Position numbers and translations under genes: made by a program. The notes below the pieces were generated by a model. That model was given only the letters and a program-made list of their open reading frames with translations, did no database searches and was not told the origin of the DNA. A DNA stretch of 64,000 bases. Source: Paramarasmius palmivorus (lineage: Eukaryota > Basidiomycota > Agaricomycetes > Agaricales > Marasmiaceae). Each line of letters starts with the position of its first letter. The first letter of the stretch is position 1. The DNA lies in the NCBI GenBank assembly GCA_037176845.1, contig JAYKXP010000020.1:186001-250000 (forward strand), read 5' to 3'. Shown here one piece after another: positions 23,435-35,986 of this stretch.

Positions 23435-26400
23435 ATGTCTTCCACCGACTATCGCCTCCCGACCAACGTTGCTCCTAGTCACTACGATCTAACAATTCGA
23501 ACCGACTTGGATACGCTCAAGTTCTTCGGAGCAGTGGAAATCGATCTTCAGATCAACGAAGAAACCTCCCAAATCGTTTTGAACGCTCTTGACCTTACGA
23601 TTGGAGACGTATCTATCGTAACCACAGAAAATCAAGTCTTGATCCCAACCACACAGTCTTTGGATAAAGAGAAGGAGCGTGCTACATTTCAATTCCCGGC
23701 CAAGATCCCAGCAGGGTCTACTGCGAAGTTGCATATCAAATTCGAGGCAGACCTTACGCAGAACTTATCAGGATACTATAAGTCATCGTGGAAGGACAAA
23801 GAGGGAAAAGTTTCGTATTACGCGTTGACACAGTTTGAAGTGAGCAGCCTAATCGTTTATCTCATCAAGTTGCTCAATAATATCTCGATAGCCAACTGCC
23901 GCCAGACGCGCTTTTCCGTGCTGGGATGAACCTGCCCTGAAAGCAACATTCACAATGAAAATGATCTCCCTTCACGACACAGTCAGCCTATTCAACACGT
24001 CAGCGTCATCCGAGGAAAGCTACGACACGACAGCAGATCTTTACGGTCTTTTTTCTTCTGCAACTGCGGACCAGAAGGCGCAACAGTGGAAAATCAGTCA
24101 ATTTGAAGCTACACCAAAGATGTCAACCTACATTGTCGCGTATGCGAATGGCCGTCTTGAATCCCTTCAGACCACGTATACCAGTCCTTTGACTGGTAAG
24201 ACAATACCTCTTCGGGTTTACGGTTCGTTTTTTGCTTGCCGTTTCTCAATGGTTGGCTAACGCGGTCTACATAGCCACTACCCAGAACATATCGCAATGC
24301 CAGTATGTATTGGATGTAACCGCAAAGGTTTTAGGAGTATACGAGAAAGTATTCGACATTGCATATCCTCTCCCGAAGCTGGACACCGTAGTGGTGAATT
24401 TTTTCTTGGAATCAATCTGCAATCGCGATGACTGAACCTCCATTCTAGGCCGATGACTTTGACGCAGGTATGAAGCGCTCTATGCATCCATATATGTCAT
24501 TGACCCCGCTTAACAGGGGCCATGGAGAATTGGGGATTGATTATCGGTCGAGCGGCTGCATATTGCATTGACCCAGAGAAAGGCAGTCTTAAAGATAAAC
24601 AGCGGGTAATGGGGATCCAGAGTCACGAAGTTGCTCATATGTGGTATGTCGCGCCACTGTCAGCGTTTCGGACACTTTGAAACTCGGTTTAAGGTTCGGG
24701 AATATCACGACTATGGAGTGGTGGACTTATCTATATCTCAACGAAGGTGAGGTATTATGACCACTACAATGCAGCGTGACTGACTAATAGTAATAACCCC
24801 CAGGTTTCGCTTCGCTAGTTAGCTCTTCCCATGAGTCTTCGTTATTCGTACTAATGTCTCTGCAACGTGCAGATGGGCGAGGCAATCATCCCTAGTACGT
24901 GATCAATCGAGCTGACTCAAATGTTGTATTCATTGCTACCCCAGATCGGTGAGCAGTTTGCTGCCTTGTTCAACGTTGGTCCAACAAAATCGTCAGACTT
25001 TGGCCTGAATGGAAAATGTTCTCTCATTTCGTGGCCTTGCATATCAACTCGGCGTTTAATCTTGATTCCTTGCTATCAGCACACCCTGTCGAAGTCGACT
25101 GTCCCGATGCAAACAAGATCGGCCAGGTAGGCTCGCACCTATAATCGCCGAGGACTTTATTCACGCAGGTTCAGATCTTTGACGCTCTCTCGTACTCAAA
25201 GGCTGCCTCAGGTACTGTATGACGGCCAACAGTCTACACTGTACTGAGCAGGTCCTAATTCATCACGTACAGTTCTTCGCATGCTTTCGGACTTCGTCGG
25301 GGAAGATCAGTTCCTAAAAGGTGTCTCTGTTTACCTCAAGGACCACCTCTATGGCAACAGTGTTACCAAAGATCTATGGAAGGGCATCTCGACGGCAACA
25401 GGTATTAACCTTGAATCCACGAGGCAACGTCCGTCACTAATTTTTTGTCCTTGAGGTGTCGACGTGGCCGAAATAATGGACACCTACATCACAAAAGTTA
25501 GTTCATTCTCCTCTCCGAGGAGCGTCTGTAACAGATATCCCTAGGCTGGTTACCCGGTGATTCAAGTCACAGAGACCGCAAATGAGATCCATGTCCGCCA
25601 AGATCGGTTCCTCAAAACTGGAATAGCAGCCGGCGGTGACAACGAAACTATATGGTACGAGTCTCCGTTGGCCCTTGATATTGATACATGATTGCTTATT
25701 TGTGGTCGCAGGCATGTACCGTTAAACATCCGAACGGTGTCTCCAAGCGGTGAAGTCAAGACAGACAAAGTGGTACTACAACAACGTGAAGCCAATTTCG
25801 TCGTTAACACAAAACTGCCCTTCAAACTCAACGGAAGTTCTACTGGCTATTGTGGGTGATTTTGGTTTCACGAACGTTTCGTCAGCATCAATCAAATTAT
25901 AGTCCGCGTTCTGTATACACCCGAACGCTTTGATGCAATCGCTGCCGAGCTGGCAAACCCGGACTCGCCGTTTGACGAAAGCGATCGTTTGGGGCTGTTA
26001 CAAGATGTGGCAGCTTTTGCGAGGGCAGGTCTTCTTAGCTTCGGGAATGCCCTGTCGACCATGTCCAAGTTCAAGCCCTGCCGGGAATGTGAGTCCCTTA
26101 TCGCCGAATAACGAGTCGTTACGCTGACCATTTTGGCAAGATCTCCCGTGGAGCGTGATATCTACGGATTGGTCGAGAATGACTTCGTTATGGTGGGAAA
26201 ACCCTCGTGTTCATGAACTCCTCAGTGCCTTCGGAAGGGTAAGTCACAACTCCTCTATCGCGGAAGGAAGATACCAAACAGAGTATACGTCAGGATTTGT
26301 TCAAGGCGCTGGTTGTTGAACTAGGTTACGAAAGCTCTCCGTCGGATAGCCCGGACACGGCACTCCTACGTGAAAGTGCTGTACTCCAATCGCTCCAAGC

Positions 26401-27471
26401 CGGGATGAAGAGTGAGTCCAGATTGTCGTCAGGAGTTCAAGGCTTGCTAACGACTGGTCGTCAGTGTTATTCGAGAACTTAAGAGTCGCTTTGATCAGTA
26501 CACGAAGACCGGTGACTATGCCAGCATTCCTCTCGACTTGGAAGAGGCAATACTTGTTGCGGTATGTAGCTGGCAATGGAGCTTCCCCATTAACTCATAG
26601 ACTTATGTACCAGGCTGTTCGTCATGGCGGCCCAGCAGAATATGATGCGGTACAGCGAATTGTCGAGAATCCACGGTCTGCGAAGTCTCAGCTCAAGGCT
26701 CTGTGGGTGCCATGTTCGACGTGCATGCCATTATTACTGATGAGAATGTATAGCTCAGCCTGTGCTCCACTGAAGACCCAGTCCTCATCCAGAAGACCTT
26801 TGATTACATGCTTGAAGGCGCAAAAGACCAAGATGTACTCTACTTCTTTAGAGCCTTGGGGCAAAATAGGATGACGAGAAGAAAACTCGTCGAAGTCTTC
26901 AAAGATAAATACGACGACGTAAGAGGCCCCCACCCCCTGTTATAAGGAATTGCAGTCTTATATTTGTAACAGTTGTATGCGAGATTCAAGGCTGGATTTG
27001 GACTCAGCCTCCTCGTCAAGGTGAGGATCGTGCCCTAAACGACAGACTGCAGACTGCGTACTGAAATGTGTCTCAGATGGCGTTCGATAACCTAAGCACC
27101 AGTAAGGATTATGAAGAAACACAGAAGTTCTTTTTGGTAAGTAACCCCTTCCTCCAATTTATGCTCGTAGTGACAGATGATTTGAAGACGAAAGACACCA
27201 CCATGTATTCTATGAACGTCTCCCAGTGTCTTGATTCCATCAAGGCCAACACTCAATGTATCGAGGTTCGTTGTTTCATGCGGTACCAAGGAAGTTCGCA
27301 TTCTCAACTTGTTCGACGCAGCAATGTACTGCGGAGCTTCTTGGATACCTAGAGGGCTGGAACGCGCAATCGGCGAACGATGATGGTGCCCGATATGCCA
27401 AGAAGCGTCGGACGGTGCGTATCATTTCTGTTTGTTCTATCTTTCGAATGCTTAATCAATAACAGGAATGA
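23435..27471 (+). CDS. APE2: M1-family zinc aminopeptidase (puromycin-sensitive/Ape2 type)
   Basis: Cytosolic metallo-aminopeptidase removing N-terminal residues from peptides. The first ATG starts MSSTDYRLPTNVAPSHYDLT. The N-terminal beta domain includes [20 protein letters not shown]. The exopeptidase motif is DAGAMENWGL, and zinc binding is HEVAHMW...YLNEG (HExxH-18-E). The catalytic Tyr is in DALSYSKAASVLRML, and the ERAP1-like C-terminal helical domain ends in KKRRTE or a short read-through. More than 15 exons. A 4-nt exon at 24945-24948 is needed to join MGEAIIP to LWPEWKMF in frame. One join near 26408-26465 needs a non-consensus donor (GTCCAG) to keep frame into IRELKSRFDQY. Length and domain order are otherwise normal for the family. 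Confidence 0.88.
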
Positions 27472-28037
27472 TTTGTCTTGAGTTTCTATGCTACCTGTTG
27501 AAGAACAGCTCTGCGGTAAAGATTGTTCGCATGAATATCTTGCCCTACTCTGTTGTGGAGATTGAAGATCCTATGTCGTTCTTACTCTCGATAGGAAACA
27601 TGACTGATGGTTGAATACGCTGGAGTTCCTGGCCTGTTTTCAGGTTCTCAGCTGTGACATATACCGAGACCTTGACTGACATTAATAAACTGGAGGGCCG
27701 GTGATGGTCGCGAGACGGTTGATTTTGACGCGCTGACACGTGGGGAGGAAATTTGTTAGAATCTGGTTGCCATGTTCCTCCAGCGGCAGCCATATGCGCA
27801 AATCTCCTACAACGCTCGATTTAGGGCTGGTTTTTTTATTGTTGATGATGGATATTTCTGGTAGGCATTGTACTCTTTTTTAGATCATCACCTTGGCCGA
27901 TTGAAAACCAGCAAAATGATGGCGCTTTCCTCCAGCATGCTTGCAATCTGACGTGCCCTTACAAGAAAGGGCTTCACTTGATAATTGTACGTGACACTCT
28001 GATCCCATCAATATCCTCATCTCCAAACTTATCCACA
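27472..28037. other. Intergenic region, no supported gene
   Basis: A minus-strand frame of 82 codons (27545-27793) has no recognisable feature and overlaps the aminopeptidase 3' flank. Confidence 0.4.
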
Positions 28038-28500
28038 ATGGTGATTCAGTGCTTTTACCAATTCATGTTCCAAGCCAAACTACCCTTCGATGCAATCAGC
28101 TGTACAGGAATGACCGGAGAGCCACTGAGCCCACCGGTTACCAGGAGTGACGCTGTACGTGTTCGTCGCATATTAGGGTTATGCGCAGCAGCCCTGTAGC
28201 ACTGATCCTCAACATTCCATGTAGACAGCAGCTCATGCCGATGGCGTGCCATTTGATCTCATTGGAAAGCTTTCGGCGTACTCACAGCCTCATGTACAAT
28301 TAATTCCTACTTTAACAGCAAAACTTCCGGTTAAACGCAAGGACCCTCACCGAATATTCGTACGGAGCGTGCGAAACTCGATTGATCTGTTCAATTTACT
28401 TCGTTATGGTTGCCATCCAGTTCAGCACCAGGTTGAGTTCCGTCAACTCCACGAGATGATTATATCCTTTCGATGTCCAGTACGTGCCTTACATATCTGA
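28038..28500 (+). CDS. Possible small two-exon gene, unknown product (130 aa)
   Basis: Exon 28038-28154 ends at a GTACGT donor, and an acceptor GTAG at 28221-28224 leads to 28225-28500; both are in phase 0, giving 393 nt with stop. Sequence includes FQAKLPFDAISCTGMTGEPL and FDLIGKLSAYSQPH. No domain, signal peptide or membrane helix seen. Clean phase matching supports a gene but chance is possible. It lies 171 bp before the Zn2Cys6 gene on the same strand. Confidence 0.35.
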
Positions 28501-28670
28501 TGATTATCGTTCACATCTTGAGTCAGATAAAGTTTCTCAGGGAGCTCTTGTTATAGAGATATTACCAGTATATAACCGTTATGTTACGGTCCTCCTCGGT
28601 ATATTAAGCTCTGTCACTCTTCTTGACTATCCTCTTTCGTCTACCCTCCACTTTCCACCATCCCCGAAGA

Positions 28671-29506
28671 TGACCAACTCCGAACGCCCCAGGTCTCCAA
28701 CCGCAACGAAGAAAAGTGGACATTCGAGGAATCCTATGGCGTGCACGAACTGTCGGGCTCGTAAGATTAAGGTGAGTGTTCTCACCCCTGGCTGGCCGGC
28801 TCAATAGAGACCTTTGATGTTATTAGTGTGAATCAAACCGACAACATCCTGAACGTCCTTGCCAGAGGTGCACAAACAGGAAACTTCACTGCGAATATGT
28901 GGCTATATCCCACCCGCCTCCGCCTCCCACCGACACTGTGTTTGATTTGGGCACGTCAAAGTCTACTGCGACATTAGAATCCTCCAGAAGAACGCACACT
29001 CGAGCTCCGAGCAGTCATATATCCTCATCTGGACCTCGTTACTCCCCAGTGTCGTCCTCCTTTTCCAGAAAGGGGAGCCCGAGAGCAGATTATGAATGTT
29101 TACCTCCAGAAGACAGGGGTTATCATATTTCACCAGGGTCTTACGCACCGAATCCCGGATCCACTCCTCGATACAATGCCACATACTATCCGAATGCGAC
29201 TTACGAAGGTTCGACTGCATATCCACAAGGGCCAAACGGTCATCTGCCAAATGGCATGGCAGTCGGAGTCCCATTTGACCCATGTTATTCCGACCCTTCA
29301 TTATCCATGAACCCAGCAATGGTTCAAAATCATGCAAATTTCGGTCCTCAGGGATCTGAATACCTGTCATGGAATCCTACGGTGCCAAACCAGCTGTACT
29401 ATGCAAGGTATGCTTCATTATAGGTTCCGCATCATCGTTCTGACGTACAAATTCGATTAGCTGTCATTGTTCAGGATACTGTACATGTGGAAACAACAGG
29501 ACATGA
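28671..29506 (+). CDS. Zn2Cys6 transcription factor, short form
   Basis: Nuclear DNA-binding regulator with an N-terminal binuclear zinc cluster: CTNCRARKIK joined across a 55-60-nt intron to CESNRQHPERPCQRC and LHCEY, giving all six cysteines (C-x2-C-x6-C-x9-C-x2-C-x6-C). After the cluster the protein is Ser/Pro/Tyr-rich and disordered (SPVSSSFSRKGSPRA, YPNATYEGSTAYPQGPNG). The usual fungal middle-homology domain is absent and the protein is only about 240 aa. Either the frame ends at 29423, or a GTATGC...TTAG intron gives a Cys-rich tail ARCHCSGYCTCG ending at 29506. The target is unknown, and there is no evidence that it controls the P450 block. Confidence 0.82.
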
Positions 29507-32500
29507 TCACATACTTCTCTTAATTGTCCCTCCGATATATTTATTTAGAAGGTATGGCGACTATTCGGTGCTGGAGGGAGATTTCAGTGATCCTAACTCT
29601 AGTATGGCAGTACAGTATAATTTATAGCAGCTAGTGCAGAGCACAATGCTTCATCGTTGCATCTCTGGTAATAGATACCCTTGGTAACTTTCGATCAATC
29701 CCTCGCTTCATGGCAGTGTTTTCCCCTCAGCAACTCCATTCGATGGGTGCACAGTTGATCGACGTTGAGTATGTGGAATCCGTCAACGCCTGGGAATGTC
29801 AGCGAGGAGAGGGTGGCTCGGCGTTCACGGCCTTGCCCAGTAATTCCCCACGGGTGTTTTGCGCTGTCCTAGCTGCCAACCGCTGACTCGCTGTCGCTAC
29901 ACGTAAATTGACTTAGCAGTAGTCAACACAAGGACGTACTTCGTCGCCATATTCAGGTTCAAGCTGCCTACAAGACTTGTCCGGGTGACGTTGAAATATG
30001 ACCTATATTGTACATCTATCATTATTCTCGTCAATCAAACACGAAATTGTCGGGGCTACAGATATCGACGTCGGCAGGCATAGGCTCAACAACGAACAAG
30101 TATCTGTCTGTAAACTTTTCCTTGAGAGGTTGTGGTCGGCTAACAAAGCAACCGTGTGCTATCGAAAGATGGGCTCTCGTTTCTCTCAGGCCTCAAAGCG
30201 GACCGGCTCACATAAACGCTACCTGTCCGATTTTTGCCCGTGTCATGCCAGGTTAATTCTCTTGGCTGCCAGTGGAGCCAGAGGATGATATACTAGATCT
30301 CGCGTCTTGTCAGCCACAAAAAGGTCGGAGTTTATCCGTTGATGTACGAGAAAGCTTGCGAGGGAGGCCTTTTCAACTTACACATACAATTCTACGACCG
30401 CCATGGCTAGATCTGAGCGCTCTAAAAAGGACACCATCTGTCATATTGTCAAGGCACTGCTCTCTTTGATGCCTCAGGTTCAGGCTCCAGGTTTGTGCAA
30501 GGTGAGGATCGTCATCAAGTACGAGATCAATGACCACACACCCTTGATTTCATCACGTAGGATTTCCCAGCGTCCCCCAGGTCAAGTGACTTGGTGGGCA
30601 AGATTTGGGTCCGACACCATTTCTGGTATCAGAGAATCGGAGAGCAAAGAGGCGCTTACTGATCATATCCCATGGGCGGGCAATACCACTGGGGCAATGT
30701 AGAAACCCGCTCTCCGTTGCCAGGACCTCTAACCACGATCTTGATTCATCTATTTCAGGCTCTCAATAAACCGCTGAATTACTGATGGACTGATTCAGAT
30801 CAGGCTGTAGGAGTGTGTAACCCCGTGAAAGCAGGATCATCTTACCATTCGTGCCACACAGTAGGTGTCCTACGAGTAGTTGCGAGAACAGCAGCAGCAA
30901 GTCGCGGTGTCGATTTCGCCGAGAGCCTTGTGAGGAATGGACGCGCGAGGCAATGCAGAAGTCCTTCGTAAAATGTATATCCTTATGGAAGTTTGAAAAA
31001 GCTGTATTACCCGAGATGTGTCCTAGGAGAGCCATGTAGACGCGAGAATATCAAACGAACTGTGTAAATCTGCTATTAGCAGCGAGGGTAACACGACAGT
31101 AACGAGTTTACCGGATACCTGAAAACCCGTCAGTCTGTGCTCAAGCCGATCAGGTTGAATTGACTCTGCGACCGACCTTGAATCACACACGAGCCACAGT
31201 GGATCGTGGCGTTGCTGCTATCAAAAGAAATGCATTACTTGCATGCGGCGGTCACCAGGTTGGTGGAGATTGGTCAAGGGGTCCGACATAGATTGGTAGA
31301 AAAAAGGGGTATGAGTTTTGTCAGGTGTGAGGAAAGCTTACCCAGCGCTTCGTTGGCTCCGTATGCCTGGGCTTCTTTTCACTGAACTGAACCGTCGGAG
31401 CCCGACGCTCGTATGGTGCATGTACTTACACCCGGGACCAGACCGTGTCATCTCGTTTCTTGTCCTTCGCAGTTGGCGGTCGCCAGATGCACCCGCTCCC
31501 AAATGGATCCTGGAGGCCCTATAAATATAGGTGTGACACAAGCACTGAATAATCTTAGTCCCGATACACTCTCAGCGACGACGGAGTGTCTGAAGTGGGT
31601 CAAAGACTCAACCTTCGAGTGCTCCCTACTCCGAGTTGTATAGGGACTAGCCTTGCGTCAGGACCGTCGTACCGTTGTCCATCGAAAGCCACGTTAATGA
31701 ATTCCGATTCAAGCGTCAATATTGACGGGGTGAATTTTTCCTATCTCGGACGCGTGTAAGCGGTCACAGAGCTACGGTGATGCCATCGCATATCCCTGTC
31801 GAACAAGGTTCAGAGACTCGTATGGGTAGAGTGGCGAAATATATCAATACACGAAAACGACATCAACCGTTTCAACTTGAAAGCAAAATCGCCATGATTT
31901 TCGCTGTTTTCCCTTACTCCCTGACCTCAAACCTGGATCAGAAAAGATTATCAGGGGGGTAGTGGGGCAACAGCGAATAATTTACTTACCTTGGAATAAA
32001 GGATTATTCGTCACAGCTTTGTCTCTTTCTAGCACGAGATTGATGAACGATTTGATGGATTATTCTGAGGTGATGTGATATCAACGTGGCGGCAAAAACA
32101 GATACAGCTCGGATCCATATGCCGCATTGCGAATAGTGCGAATGGTTACGATTCAAGGGCCTTGATTACGGCTTCTGTGGTGACGCATGAGTCCGCCAGG
32201 GCCACTACAAACACAGATTTTCGAAGTCGAAGAGAATTCACGTGTAGATTTTTATCGCTACATCTTGCATCTTTTGATTCGGGTGTGATGGTCAGCTAAG
32301 TATAGTTTGTACCAATAGAATCGGTCAACGTACGTATATAGTCAATCGGAGCAAAACAGGAACGATTCATGATGAGAACGCTGGGTGAGACTTCGAGACA
32401 CACCGGTACCGTCGCCCGAGCCCAGAGTGGAGATTTTGGATTTCCTATCGGTGTTATTAGTCCTAGCAGCGACCTTGAAACGTATAGAGCAGGCGTAGCG

Positions 32501-33123
32501 ATAAGGCTTGTATATACTTTTGGGGCCTGTGTTCCACCCCAGATGTAATGTGATGTCCTAAACCATTGAATTTCTCCGCAAGCATAAACAATCGAAGTGA
32601 AAAGGCACTACCGGGGTAAACTATGCGTTTGTATAGAGGAGCAAGTCGCGTAGCTTGGCAAATTGAGAAGGAACTGAGCTAGAAGCTCACCCTGAGCATT
32701 CTTGTGAGAATTTTGGCCGCGTAGAGTCTTCCCTAGCTTTCGAACCAGAGCAGGCCAGTTTCCGATGGTCATAACGCAAGGGTGAACCCGGAGCACCAGG
32801 GTCTTCTAAAATGCCACTTCGTCGTTAATTTCCGGATTGCAGAGTATTCTTGAACTTGGACCTCGAATTCGATGTTGGAACTTCTCCCCTAGAAATAGGC
32901 ACATTGAGTGATATATAGAATCGAAGCAAAGACAAAGGCGGCGAGACAGGCAGTTATCAGTCTTACAAGAAATGGTTTCAACTTGAGAAAAAAAGCAAAT
33001 TTTCTGAAGCGCTCAACCGACGCGACTGTTTTCTTTACAGGTGCAAGGCAAATAATGACGTAAAGACCTTGAACTTCTGGATCCACGTCAATTTTTTTCT
33101 CCTGAGCTTTCTCCACCCAAAAC
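29507..33123. other. Gene-poor 3.6-kb stretch
   Basis: Only short frames (60-100 codons) occur, such as 30403-30702 plus and 30763-31035 minus. None has a domain, signal peptide or phase-consistent neighbours. No transposase, reverse transcriptase or terminal repeats were recognised. A TATA-like TATAAATATA is at 31521-31530. The last 300 bp are the promoter of MAM33. Confidence 0.45.
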
Positions 33124-34248
33124 ATGTCTGCTATCCGTGCTCTCCGTCAACTTACTTCTTCCTCTTTACGCGCCTCTTCTTCACGACTTGTCGCGTCTTC
33201 CTCTCGTGCTGCTTTACCAAGAGTAGCCTTTTCTCTACCTTCAAGGGCTTTCTCTGTTTCTGCTAGGTCATTTGGCCAGGGTTCCAGTACGCGAATCTTG
33301 TTTTTGCAAAGCCTCATGGCACGTTATACTGAACTACACATAGCTGATGCAGGTCTTTCTGCTAAATTGGCCGAGGAACTAAAGTATGAGCTCGAGACCG
33401 TCTCGAAAGAAGACCAAGTTCCCGAGTTCTTGAAGAACTTCAAGCAACAGGGTGTTTGGCAAGTACGTCTTGTGAAGCTCACAACGTCTACGTGTTGCCG
33501 ACAATTTCTTTAGATTGAAGACCAGCCATATAACGATGAAGTTACGCTTACTCGTACATTCGGAAATGAAACGTGCGTGCAAGCCAGTAGTTCTTGACCT
33601 TTTGTGCTGAAGTTTCATTCTCCGACAGAATACGATTAATGTTCTCTATTTCTGACATTCGCGCGGAGGAAGACCCGATGGACGAAGAGGCTATGGAGCG
33701 GGAAGAAAATGAGGAACACGAGGAAGAGATCATGAACACCTACACTATCCGCGTTGCGTTGTCTGTCACCAAGGTATGTACTCGTTCAGACTTTTGTGCA
33801 AACAGGTCTGACATCACTTTGTAGAACAATGTTCCCGGCGCGCTTTCCATTGACATGCTCACCCAAGAAGGCGGTTTCATCGTCGACAATGTCACTTATT
33901 ACCGTGACTCGAAACTTGGAACTGAGCTCTCCGCTGAGGCTGACTGGAAACGAAGGGGAATTTATCTGGGTCCTCAGGTTAGTTGTTTTCTTTGCAGTTT
34001 TCCTTTCCTTTGTTGACAATACTTTCAAGTTTGAAACACTTGATGTCAGTCTCCAGGAAGAGTTTGAGCGGTGGCTCCAGGAGCGTGGCATCAACGAGTC
34101 GGTGGCATCATTCATCCCTGAGTACGCCGAGTGGAAAGAACAAGCGGTGAGCTCTTAGCGGTCCATGCATCGTGATGACAAGCTCATTATGTCTGTATAG
34201 GAATACGTCAAGTGGTTGGAGGGTGTCAAGGGCTTTATTGATCAGTAG
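33124..34248 (+). CDS. MAM33: Mitochondrial acidic matrix protein, p32/MAM33 family, 267 aa
   Basis: Doughnut-shaped trimeric matrix protein linked to mitochondrial translation and ribosome maintenance. Seven exons (33124-33286, 33344-33462, 33514-33572, 33629-33773, 33825-33977, 34030-34146, 34201-34248) sum to 804 nt. The N-terminus is a Ser/Arg-rich mitochondrial presequence (MSAIRALRQLTSSSLRASSS). Conserved parts: LAEELKYELE, FLKNFKQQGVWQIEDQPYND, an acidic insert (EEAMEREENEEHEEEI), GFIVDNVTYYRD, and the C-terminal helices LQEEFERWLQERGI and EYVKWLEGVKGFI. Exon structure and length match other fungal members. Confidence 0.93.
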
Positions 34249-34804
34249 ACCGTCTTTAGCACTATCTCGCGATCGACCCATATTGTCGAGAAAAAGCCTA
34301 AGCTTCCAACGCCGTTGTGTAGACGGAGAGCGAGGGCCTAGGACCATCTTATAATACATTGCACAATAATAATCCATACACCACTCACACCCACTCCTGT
34401 GCCATGCGATGCCAACTGCCAACTGCTGAAGGTTCTTTCGAAATCATTGCAGCTTTCATTAGTCATTCTAAATTTTACCCGACTCCGTGGTACCGTCGGC
34501 GTACCATCTTTGTAAACATGCATGATGATTCTGCTCAGTTCATTGACGATCCCGAACATTGCCGAATAGCCTAAACCGTTCGGGAAGGTTCTAGCAATTT
34601 CCGGTGTGTTCCTCCAGCTGCTTTGACCGCGGGCTGTGTCGGACACGTAGGCTTACATGTGGCATATTGTATGACTGGGACAATAAGCATGCTTAGAATA
34701 CCGCAGCTGTTTCAATTCGTATAAATGGCTTGCGGAATCCATGAAGTGTCCCTCATCTCGCAGAGATACCACCCAGTCTTCCGCAACTTGTCTCCTCCGC
34801 AACA
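34249..34804. other. Intergenic region with a TATA box
   Basis: No gene seen. A TATA element, TATAAAT at 34720-34726, lies about 80 bp before the next ATG. Confidence 0.4.
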
Positions 34805-35554
34805 ATGATCTCCTCCATCGCAACTGCACAAGCAGGTCTCTACGTCCCAGTCCACAAACGCACTGGAAGCAACGGAACAGAGGGCTGGAGAGCAAGATCT
34901 AGAGATGCCTCGCCTTCACCTACCAAATCGAGTTTCCCTTCGGCCTTTGGTGGGTCAACTGGTGAGTTGTCTCCATAATCCGTTTCCCTATACCAAGTGT
35001 ACTGACGAATACCTCCACAGAAACCGTCAACTCGATCTCGGAATCAACACCACAACTACCAATCTACTCTCTTGAAGCACTACTTTCACTCGGACATTCT
35101 CCTCTTGTCGAGAATATGTCTACGAAGATACAACAGTCAATTAAGGAGAGGCTCCCCGAGATCTTGATGAATGAGGAGAACCGTCAACGCGTGAAGCAGT
35201 TGGAGAAGCGTCGCAGGAGGACCAAGGCCAAGCGTGTGCCACAACCGCAAGCTAGTCCCTTGTCTACGCAAACGGCTTCTGTCGTCAATGTACCTCAACC
35301 TACGCCTATTTCAGAGGTATGTCTCTTTTACTAATAGCCGCCAACGTCTTGCTCACAAATCATTTATCCAGAAGATCGAAGAACCAAAGAACGTTGTTCA
35401 AGTCACACCGTTGCCCTCACCTCCTCAGCTGAGGAGACAACCGAGCAGGGTGAACAGGACATCAAGAAGGAAGTTGATGGAGGAGGCAAGCTGGAGGAGG
35501 GGTGTCATCAGGCGAACGACTTCGATGCATGGAATCATTGCTCAAGCGCAGTGA
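34805..35554 (+). CDS. Unknown basic protein, 211 aa
   Basis: Three exons (34805-34961, 35021-35316, 35372-35554) sum to 636 nt and keep frame. The protein begins MISSIATAQAGLYVPVHKRT, has a Ser/Pro-rich linker, then a short predicted helical region LPIYSLEALLSLGHSPLVEN and QRVKQLEKRRRRTKAKR, and ends in a basic stretch with NRTSRRKLMEEASWRRGV. The arginine-rich parts suggest nuclear or nucleic-acid binding, but that is inference, and I do not recognise the family. The short helix PIYSLEALLSL resembles protein-interaction motifs in translation regulators, which is only suggestive. Confidence 0.65.
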
Positions 35555-35986
35555 ACTACCAAACGGATTTCTTGCATTTTCATTTCAAGCATCATCAATC
35601 AACACACACCCTACTGCATTTTATCTATCACTGTACTACTATAATCTAACGACCACCACGATATACCCACACATATACCTGTCCTTACAACAACCTTTAC
35701 GAATCATTGATGTAGAAACTGTAGACAAATCATGCACCGCACAATTTGATTGGGATTTCATCGATATTATTGGTCCGAGCCCGAGTCAATCCACAGATAG
35801 AAAGGTTTCGTCAAGTGTCCATTGGTCTTTCCTGATACTAAAAGCAGCAATTAGAATATGTATCGTTGAAAGTCTACATGTTATATATCCGGTGAAATAC
35901 TATGATAGAGGTATCAAAACGAACGAATCCTCAAAGCATGGTCATAAGCATGTGCTACACGCAACCTTTTTATCCCGAAACAGAGC
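35555..35986. other. Convergent intergenic region
   Basis: AT-rich 3' flanks of two converging genes. The open plus-strand frame here has no features. Confidence 0.4.

Noticed and set aside
27545..27793. Minus-strand frame after the aminopeptidase
   Set aside because: No features; lies in the 3' flank.
32889..33125. Minus-strand frame of 78 codons with a hydrophobic end, overlapping the MAM33 start
   Set aside because: Overlaps the MAM33 promoter and initiation codon, has no family resemblance, and its hydrophobic stretch is explained by CT-rich promoter sequence read in reverse.
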